Positions 33,660-38,735 of a stretch of 38,735 bases of DNA are shown one piece after another. Below the pieces are notes generated by a model. It was given only the letters and a program-made list of their open reading frames with translations. It had not been told where the DNA came from and made no database searches. The first letter of the stretch is position 1. The number at the start of each line of letters is the position of its first letter. This DNA is from a virus, in the IMG/VR virus record IMGVR_UViG_3300010153_003776, positions 1 through 38,735 of that record; one strand, written 5' to 3'. The translations under genes and the position numbers were made by a program.

Positions 33660-34012
33660 TGGGAGTCAAGCGCACCTGCGGCGATGCCGGACACACCTGC
33701 CGGATTCACGGACGCCGTTGCATCATCGCTACCGAATACGATGACGGGCGACAGATTTCGCTTCAAGCCGCTTCCGAGGTTCCCGAGGTTGCGAAGTATC
33801 TCACTCACGACGAGAAGTCCACTCACTTTTGCGACATTTGCTCAAGGGAGCGGAGAGAGGCACGCAACCCGGGCTTCTATCGCCAAGACCCACTCACCCA
33901 GCAGATTCTCCCCGAGTCTGTAATCACCAAGCGGCTCAAGCAAGAGGCCGCATCGAAAGCCAAGCGCGACAAGAAGAAGAAAAAAGCGTTCGGCCGTCGG
34001 GGCCGGAAGTAA
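33659..34012 (+). CDS. Basic zinc-finger-like protein
   Basis: 117 residues. C7, HTC, HGRRC and FCDIC supply possible zinc ligands in the first 60 residues, and the C-terminus is strongly basic (KAKRDKKKKKAFGRRGRK), consistent with nucleic acid binding. Coupled by TAATG to the GT4 gene. Function unknown. The longer frame from 33566 overlaps the glycosyltransferase gene. Confidence 0.7.
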   Translation: MGVKRTCGDAGHTCRIHGRRCIIATEYDDGRQISLQAASEVPEVAKYLTHDEKSTHFCDICSRERREARNPGFYRQDPLTQQILPESVITKRLKQEAASKAKRDKKKKKAFGRRGRK

Positions 34013-34408
34013 TTTTTCGGGAATTCTATCGTGGCACGGATTTAGACTACACCGCAATTTATTCTGTCCACCCCGACATACGCAATATCTCTCGGTAAAG
34101 AGCGCGGAGGGTCGGTCCATAATCGCCCCCTTTTGCGCAAGCGAGTTCTCCCAGCGGACTGTTGCTGAGAGTAAAGCCTCCCCCTCCATCATTTCCTTTG
34201 TTCAGATTAGGAGAGCATCCCTCATTACGGGGACTGACTGCCACCCTTCGATGTGGCCTCGCATAATTCCCGGGTGGCCGTAGCGACCCAAGAGAAGCCT
34301 CCTTCCCTCATTCTATCCGAGTGGGCTTCTATTAATAAAGGTTTCTATTGATACATGAGGACATTGAGAGAACAAAACCTTTATATGGGGGAAGCCCCTC
34401 GTCTGTTC
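34013..34408 (+). other. Non-coding region with possible hairpins
   Basis: No gene is supported in about 395 nt. AGAAGCC (34293-34299) and GGCTTCT (34324-34330) form a 7-bp inverted repeat with a 24-nt loop. TATA-like sequences occur at 34331-34341 and 34378-34391, the latter placed correctly for the next gene. C/T-rich stretches suggest structured RNA, but I recognise no class. Confidence 0.5.
34378..34391 (+). promoter_or_regulatory. TATA promoter of the DUF2958-like gene
   Basis: CCTTTATATGGGGG, identical to 27297-27310. The TTTATA starts 29 nt before ATG 34409, consistent with a leaderless mRNA. Confidence 0.7.
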
Positions 34409-34708
34409 ATGGCAAGACAGATGGCACTAACACAGGCTGAGAGAACCGCGCTACCAGCGCTATACACGACTGACGGACAGGGCGAAGACGCAATCGCACA
34501 GGTCCACTACTTCACACCGAGCATGGATTGGCTCGTGACCGAATACGATGGCAACGACACCATGTTCGGCTATGTTCTAAACCGCGCAACAGGCGACGGT
34601 GAGTGGGGATATATCAGCCTCAGCGAACTTTGGGCAACCCACGGTAGGTTCTGTGGAGTTGAGCGCGACTACCATTGGACAGCATCAGCAGTCCGCAACT
34701 ACTACTGA
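34409..34708 (+). CDS. DUF2958-like protein
   Basis: 99 residues. ALPALYTTDGQGEDAIAQVH, then WLVTEYDGNDTMFGYVLNRA and GYISLSELWATHG are the ordered signatures of DUF2958, a small domain common on plasmids, phages and integrated elements; its function is unknown. ATG 34409 is chosen by its distance to the TATA box; an in-frame ATG at 34355 would add 18 residues encoded by the promoter itself. Confidence 0.85.
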   Translation: MARQMALTQAERTALPALYTTDGQGEDAIAQVHYFTPSMDWLVTEYDGNDTMFGYVLNRATGDGEWGYISLSELWATHGRFCGVERDYHWTASAVRNYY

Positions 34709-34715
34709 AACAGTC

Positions 34716-34723
34716 AATAACCC
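34716..34723 (+). promoter_or_regulatory. TATA box before the 34.75 kb gene
   Basis: AATAACCC within GTCAATAACCCGG lies about 29 nt before ATG 34745, like the box before GTG 15000. Confidence 0.5.
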
Positions 34724-34744
34724 GGAAGGGCGCTTGACGGTTCA

Positions 34745-35026
34745 ATGACCGCAGGTAAGAGTCTCGCCGCTGGCAATAACTACATCTCCGTTGGACCCGT
34801 TGCACTTCTCGGCTTGACCGGGAATACCAGCAACAACGCCGCTACTGTAGCGCTCCACGATTGCGCCGCTATCGCAGACATAGCCGCAGGGAACAAACTC
34901 CACACCTACACTCTCAGAACAGGTTCAGTCTCCTACAACTACGAAGGACTCATGTTCCTCAAGGGACTTTGCGTCGTAGTCACGCTGAACTCGGCAACGG
35001 CCGACCTTCTCCTTGAGTTCAACTGA
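34745..35026 (+). CDS. Possible virion decoration-type protein
   Basis: 93 residues, Ala/Thr/Asn-rich and low in charge, with alternating beta segments (YISVGPVALLGLTG, LHTYTLRTGSVSYNYEG, VVVTLNSATADLLLEF). Small beta proteins like this often coat capsids or tails, but no specific family is recognised. It has its own leaderless-type promoter. Confidence 0.6.
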   Translation: MTAGKSLAAGNNYISVGPVALLGLTGNTSNNAATVALHDCAAIADIAAGNKLHTYTLRTGSVSYNYEGLMFLKGLCVVVTLNSATADLLLEFN

Positions 35027-35059
35027 ACATTGATAGGGGGAGTTCGCTTGGGCATTCCC

Positions 35060-35314
35060 ATGTGGAGTCTAACTGTAGTCGAAACTGATATGGGATGGAC
35101 GATAGCCACTGACGAACTTGCTGAGAAGCCGTGGGCAATCAAAGTGATTTCACAACCTCAACAACTCATAGATATGTTCCAGCATCTCGGATTCTCATGC
35201 GAATGCCATCCGATACGGGTTATGAACCTCAATAGGGAGGTCAGCCCTCAGATGTGGGAGATTGACTACGATTCTGACTCACCAAACGCAATTCGGATGA
35301 TTCTTGAGAGATAG
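35060..35314 (+). CDS. Hypothetical 84-aa protein
   Basis: Begins MWSLTVVETDMGWTIATDEL and contains CECHPIRVMNL; a mixed alpha/beta fold with no recognised family. ATG 35060 is preferred; upstream TTGATAGGGGG (~35029) may be its TATA box, about 31 nt away. The frame is open back to TTG 35030. Confidence 0.6.
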   Translation: MWSLTVVETDMGWTIATDELAEKPWAIKVISQPQQLIDMFQHLGFSCECHPIRVMNLNREVSPQMWEIDYDSDSPNAIRMILER

Positions 35315-35336
35315 AATCATTGAGAGGGGCGTGTCC

Positions 35337-35350
35337 TTCATATAGGTGGG
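35337..35350 (+). promoter_or_regulatory. Type A promoter of the AT-hook gene
   Basis: TTCATATAGGTGGG starts 30 nt before ATG 35367, and GGTGGG begins 22 nt before it. Confidence 0.65.
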
Positions 35351-35366
35351 CGTTAGAGTCGTTGAT

Positions 35367-36077
35367 ATGACGACTGAAAAGGCGACGCTACGACCGAGGA
35401 AGTGGATGAGATTCAAGACGCACTCATTCCAGCACTTCATCATGCAGGCAGGCAAGAATGGAATGCCTCGCGCACGGGTGGAGGCTGAGTGGCTTCCACG
35501 GCTCCCGCCTTCTCAGCAAGACAGGCTGACGAACTCCGAATGGGCTCATGTGAAGAAGTGGCTTGCGTCATTGGGCTACACCTACACCCGACGCTTCTAT
35601 TGGGTTCATCCTCACTTTCACAACAAGGAAGTTCCACTAATCCCACTACAGTTGGCCAACGACCCGGTTCCCGACATGATGCGAGGACCGTCATATCAAC
35701 CCGGCTTGAATATAGCCCGGGTGCTGGATGATATGGAGAACGACTACATCGAACCAGCGGTCGCTCCACCATCGGAGTTCGACCATCCTTCAATCGAGGA
35801 AGTGATTGAAGAGATGCAGAAGGAGAGTTCGCTTGGCTTCCCAATTGAGATAGCCGAACACACGAGAGAAGACGGCGCTGTTGTCGTGAAGGCTCATGTG
35901 CGCGGCGAACCGAAGAAGAAGCGCGGTCGTCCAAAGGGTTCCAAAGACAAGAAGAAGAGGAAGTCGAAGAAGTCGAAGAAGCAGACTTTCACCAACCCGG
36001 ATGATGGAAGTTCAAGAGTCAAGACGGTTCGGATTAAGGTTCCTCGTGGTGTGAAGGTGATGGTGGAATATGAGTAA
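35367..36077 (+). CDS. AT-hook DNA-binding protein
   Basis: 236 residues. The N-terminal ~75 residues look like a winged-helix domain (HFIMQAGKNGMPRARVEAEW, EWAHVKKWLASLGYTYTRRF). A linker leads to KKKRGRPKGSKDKKKRKSKK (~190-210), a canonical AT-hook (RGRP core) that binds the minor groove of AT-rich DNA. The last 25 residues are beta-like and basic. It may organise the viral genome or bind the AT-rich candidate origin. It heads an operon running to at least 37106; its stop overlaps the next gene by 8 nt. Confidence 0.78.
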   Translation: MTTEKATLRPRKWMRFKTHSFQHFIMQAGKNGMPRARVEAEWLPRLPPSQQDRLTNSEWAHVKKWLASLGYTYTRRFYWVHPHFHNKEVPLIPLQLANDPVPDMMRGPSYQPGLNIARVLDDMENDYIEPAVAPPSEFDHPSIEEVIEEMQKESSLGFPIEIAEHTREDGAVVVKAHVRGEPKKKRGRPKGSKDKKKRKSKKSKKQTFTNPDDGSSRVKTVRIKVPRGVKVMVEYE

Positions 36078-36276
36078 GAAATTTACAATCGTTTTTCGAT
36101 ACGATGTGGACGGCGAACGATGCGACCCTCCCCCTCATGTGGTTGAGCGGATATTGGCGGCGTCGAACTCGCTCCACGAAATAGGATTCGGGATGGAGGT
36201 CGTCTATGGCTACTCCGAGAATACTACCTTCGACTTGATGGATAAGGAGATGCGCGAGAATGAGCGAGACAACTGA
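36070..36276 (+). CDS. Hypothetical small protein
   Basis: 68 residues starting MSKKFTIVFRYDVDGERCDP, then a helix (VVERILAASNSLHEIGFGME). It resembles a ferredoxin-like alpha/beta fold; not recognised. Overlaps its neighbours by 8 and 17 nt. Confidence 0.65.
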   Translation: MSKKFTIVFRYDVDGERCDPPPHVVERILAASNSLHEIGFGMEVVYGYSENTTFDLMDKEMRENERDN

Positions 36277-36520
36277 TGAGGAATACGATAAGTTCCTTGA
36301 GGACACCAGCAGACCTCAGACGACTGCCGTGGAACTCGGCTCACATTATCTCAAACAAGGGAGAATGCACCGCGTTCCTTTGGAGTCGATTAAGGCTTGG
36401 CGCTATGTCGAATCACTTTTCACCTTGAACCCGGGCATGGAGATAGCGATTAAAAGGGTGGGGAACTTCCTTGAGATACGGAGGATTGAGGATGGAATTC
36501 CGGAACCCGCTTCGGACTGA
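36260..36520 (+). CDS. Hypothetical small protein
   Basis: 86 residues, MSETTDEEYDKFLEDTSRPQ, followed by a predicted helix and a beta hairpin (MEIAIKRVGNFLEIRRIEDG). No family is recognised. It overlaps the next gene by 29 nt. Confidence 0.62.
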   Translation: MSETTDEEYDKFLEDTSRPQTTAVELGSHYLKQGRMHRVPLESIKAWRYVESLFTLNPGMEIAIKRVGNFLEIRRIEDGIPEPASD

Positions 36521-37106
36521 ACACCTAATCCGTGTCCGCAATATCTATCGAAAACTCCGCGCCGACGAACCAAATCGGTTCGGTGGACTTCCGATGGGGA
36601 CCTCGTGGATGCGTATGCGTTATCTCCGGTCGGACACGATTCGCACGCTTGCGACGGCAACGATGGGCGACATTCCAACTCTTTCGATTCACCCGAGAGC
36701 ATTCGAGTGGAACCAGCCAATTTTGCTCAAGGGTTTGATTCGTCACGAAATGATTCACTTCGTCCTCGGTCCGGAAGCAGGTCACGGCGACCTATTCCGC
36801 TCAATAGAACAAGGGTGGGAGGAATTCGACGATTATGTTCACCAACGAGCAAAATTCGTTCGCGCTTTGGAAGTTGGAGCAAGAATAGATGGCAGACTGC
36901 ATCGCTACGAATGTCCGAACTGCGACAAAGTGATTCTCAAAGGCAGGCCGCTCAAGCCCGAATCCGCGTGCGATGACTGTTGCGGAATGTTTAATAATGG
37001 AGTTTGGTCAGAATCATTTGTATTGAGAAAGGTTAAGAAGGTGGGGAACGACGATGGGATTACAGGCACAGGGAATAAGGATGGCGCAGAAGATGAGCAA
37101 GAATGA
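36492..37106 (+). CDS. SprT-like zinc metalloprotease
   Basis: 204 residues. LIRHEMIHFVLGPEAGHGDL (~81-100) holds HExxH with the further GHG typical of SprT/Spartan proteases. A C-terminal ribbon, CPNC ... CDDC, is also typical of SprT-like proteins. Spartan cleaves DNA-protein crosslinks, so a role in clearing replication blocks fits the viral repair set. ATG 36492 has GGAGG 7 nt upstream, which decides against TTG 36471. The acidic Gly/Asp-rich tail overlaps the next gene's promoter. Confidence 0.87.
   Translation: MEFRNPLRTEHLIRVRNIYRKLRADEPNRFGGLPMGTSWMRMRYLRSDTIRTLATATMGDIPTLSIHPRAFEWNQPILLKGLIRHEMIHFVLGPEAGHGDLFRSIEQGWEEFDDYVHQRAKFVRALEVGARIDGRLHRYECPNCDKVILKGRPLKPESACDDCCGMFNNGVWSESFVLRKVKKVGNDDGITGTGNKDGAEDEQE
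37033..37046 (+). promoter_or_regulatory. Type A promoter inside the SprT-like gene
   Basis: TTAAGAAGGTGGGG. Transcription would start near 37062, leaving about 19 nt of leader before ATG 37081, so this mRNA is probably not leaderless. Confidence 0.55.
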
Positions 37107-37575
37107 AATAAAGCAGGCAACCCGTCAGAAGATTAGAGACTTCTTCAACACGAATGGTTGCACGATTGACGAAAAGAAAGCAGGTTCGGTGGATTACGAG
37201 GCAATCGGAATCTCCGGCTCCAACCAAAGAATCGGAGCGATTTACGGTTCCCGGGGTGGCGCTTGCGCGATTTGGGTCAAGGAAGAAGTGTGGGAGTCGC
37301 TACAGGCGGACGCACGCTACATTCACTTATTCTCCAAGGAATCCGGCCGTAAGGTGACTGATGTGAAGATGTTCGCTCGTGGGTTCCAATGGGCAATCCA
37401 CTTCTCGGGAACTGACGACGAGGCAATCATCCCCGTGTGCGAGGCCGCATTGAATGTGGGCTCCGGACGCTGGGAGAGAACTCAGAAGAGAAGGGCGACG
37501 GAACTTCGCAGGGCATCCGAGAGGGTTGAGCGCGAAGCCAAAATGGCCGAGAAGCGCCGTGACCCGTGGTCTTGA
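37081..37575 (+). CDS. Hypothetical basic protein
   Basis: 164 residues from ATG 37081 (ATG 37054 and ATG 37093 are also in frame). Helical N-terminus (SKNEIKQATRQKIRDFF), central beta-rich part (GAIYGSRGGACAIWVKEEVW), and an Arg/Glu-rich C-terminal helix (RRATELRRASERVEREAKMA). No family is recognised. The promoter lies inside the preceding gene. Confidence 0.68.
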   Translation: MAQKMSKNEIKQATRQKIRDFFNTNGCTIDEKKAGSVDYEAIGISGSNQRIGAIYGSRGGACAIWVKEEVWESLQADARYIHLFSKESGRKVTDVKMFARGFQWAIHFSGTDDEAIIPVCEAALNVGSGRWERTQKRRATELRRASERVEREAKMAEKRRDPWS

Positions 37576-37663
37576 AAAACCGGATAAGGTGAATCAATCC
37601 GCACTTGCGCGGACATTCAAGGAAGTTCGAGTTCTCAATGAAAGTGACTTCTCAATAGAAAGG

Positions 37664-37690
37664 TTCATAAGGGTGGGCATACTCGCTTAG
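37664..37690 (+). promoter_or_regulatory. Type B-like promoter of the last gene
   Basis: TTCATAAG starts 20 nt before CGCTTAG (37684), the same offset as at 15405/15425. GGTGGG is also present (37672), so this promoter combines both types. ATG 37695 follows 31 nt after the TATA start. Confidence 0.65.
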
Positions 37691-37694
37691 ATTA

Positions 37695-38735
37695 ATGAGT
37701 CAAAACATTGAGAGTCATGTGACGAACCTACGGGGCATCATCCAAAACTTGCCCGCTAAGAGCCAAAATTTTGCTGAGTCGTTGTGCAGGCAATTCGACA
37801 AGAAGGGGTCCTTGAGCCCGAAGCAGGTCTATTGGGTCGAGCGACTATACAACGAGAATAAGGGTCAGCCATTCTCGCAGGTGCGCATGGCGAATGAGCC
37901 AGCCGAGGTCAAAATTCTGAGAGAGCATGGCTCCCTTCTAATCAATCCGAAGAATCAGAAGTTCGCTAACGACTTGGTGAACCAATGGGACACCCGAGGA
38001 TTCATTTCACGCAAACAGCAATTTTGGCTTGAGAAGTTGAGCGAGATGGCATCCGAGGCCGCGGCTTCGATGCCTGTCGAGGTCGGCTTGACCGGCTACG
38101 GTGCAGTTTGCGAACTCATCGCACGCTCCGGAGACTCCGGGCAGAAGGCATTGAAGGAACCATCAGTCACTCTTTGGGTCGAATCACCCGATGGCCACAC
38201 TCACGAACTACGAGTTCGCCAGCCCGGCACTCGCAAGAAGGACAGATGCTTCAACGGCGCTGAGGAACTTGTCGTCGAAGAAGTCGAGAGGACTGTTCGC
38301 GCAGTCAGAACTCAGACCTTCCACGGACTCATCAACAAGACAGACAACTCCTACTACCACGCAAAGAACACACCAGCATGGGTCGTGGACGCGCTTGAGA
38401 ACTTCAAGACCGACCCAATTACCACTCTCGCTGAGATGGGCAGGCTGGCTGGCCGATGTGCCTTTTGCCAGCGTGCGCTTGACGATGAGCGCTCGACCGC
38501 TATGGGATATGGCCCGGTATGCGCAAAGAGATATTCCCTCCCTTGGTCACTCAAGACCGCACGCCCAATCATCGAACAGGTTCACGCGGCAGTCAATCTA
38601 AAGGCGCTTGAAATCAGACCCGGACTTTGGGCAGTCATCGACCTCGACACCAACACGATAGTCCAAACATTCGACACAATGCACCTCGCCAGCGCGGCTT
38701 GCGACGAATGGTCTAAGGTGGAGCATCAGCCCGAG
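37695..38735 (+). CDS. DUF6011-like protein with duplicated helical module (partial, runs off the window)
   Basis: 347 codons open to the end of the window with no stop. Two copies of a helical module lie at ~27-50 (FAESLCRQFDKKGSLSPKQ then VYWVERL) and ~95-118 (FANDLVNQWDTRGFISRKQQ then FWLEKL); a third relative is in the protein at 27343. Residues ~252-276 (GRCAFCQRALDDER then GYGPVCAKRY) match the DUF6011 zinc-binding signature found in phage and mobile-element proteins. Function unknown. The promoter resembles those of the MoxR and VWA genes, suggesting strong expression. Confidence 0.85.
   Translation, partial: MSQNIESHVTNLRGIIQNLPAKSQNFAESLCRQFDKKGSLSPKQVYWVERLYNENKGQPFSQVRMANEPAEVKILREHGSLLINPKNQKFANDLVNQWDTRGFISRKQQFWLEKLSEMASEAAASMPVEVGLTGYGAVCELIARSGDSGQKALKEPSVTLWVESPDGHTHELRVRQPGTRKKDRCFNGAEELVVEEVERTVRAVRTQTFHGLINKTDNSYYHAKNTPAWVVDALENFKTDPITTLAEMGRLAGRCAFCQRALDDERSTAMGYGPVCAKRYSLPWSLKTARPIIEQVHAAVNLKALEIRPGLWAVIDLDTNTIVQTFDTMHLASAACDEWSKVEHQPE

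Overview
The window looks like part of the genome of a tailed double-stranded DNA virus of an archaeon. I infer a marine euryarchaeal host, with a magrovirus-like virus of Marine Group II (Poseidoniales) as the best guess. The evidence is an archaeal/eukaryotic-type replication set: a primase with PriS- and PriL-like parts in one chain, an XPF-type nuclease, an RFC small subunit, an RFC-large-like AAA+ protein and family B DNA polymerase. Archaeal TATA boxes lie about 29 nt upstream of many start codons, which implies leaderless mRNAs. All genes but one are on the plus strand, tightly packed with ATGA, TAATG, TGATG or TTGA overlaps. The window opens at a start codon and ends inside an open gene. 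No terminase large subunit, portal, major capsid or tail-tube gene is recognisable here, so the morphogenesis genes are probably outside.

Layout. 1-7.1 kb: replication and repair genes (primase, XPF nuclease, RFC-S, a small possible NTP-pyrophosphohydrolase-like protein, a zinc-ribbon protein, PolB). PolB carries an in-frame TGA just after motif C. 7.1-11.7 kb: a MoxR/CobS-type AAA+ ATPase, an RFC-L-like AAA+ protein preceded by a 26-codon ORF with two PIP-box-like motifs, and a CobT-like VWA protein. 11.7-17 kb: zinc-finger and hypothetical proteins, an FkbM-like methyltransferase, a membrane-anchored protein with sequons, and one probably strongly expressed small protein. 17-24 kb: a collagen-like fibre protein of about 2,080 residues and a second, small collagen-like protein. 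24-27 kb: a membrane protein, a GT2 glycosyltransferase, two small proteins and a prolyl-4-hydroxylase-like 2OG-Fe(II) oxygenase. 26.8-30.4 kb: a dense run of small zinc-ribbon, membrane and winged-helix proteins, including the only minus-strand gene. 30.4-31.25 kb: an intergenic region with a regular inverted-repeat array, hairpins and an AT-rich tract. 31.25-34 kb: HNH endonuclease and GT4 glycosyltransferase. 34.4-38.7 kb: DUF2958-like protein, a possible virion protein, an AT-hook protein, a SprT-like metalloprotease and a truncated DUF6011-like protein.

How the parts fit. The replication genes would let the virus build its own fork while presumably using a sliding clamp that is not in this window; the PIP-like microprotein points to clamp interaction. 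The collagen-like fibres, the prolyl-hydroxylase-like enzyme and the two glycosyltransferases form a plausible set for making and modifying virion fibres.

Two promoter types recur. Type A is a TATA box followed directly by GGTGGG, 19-23 nt before the start codon. Type B is a BRE/TATA block followed at fixed spacing by GCTTAGA; it precedes the MoxR gene, the VWA gene, the 15.45 kb gene and the last gene. Several longer ORFs begin at a GTG inside the type A promoter, so I moved those starts downstream.
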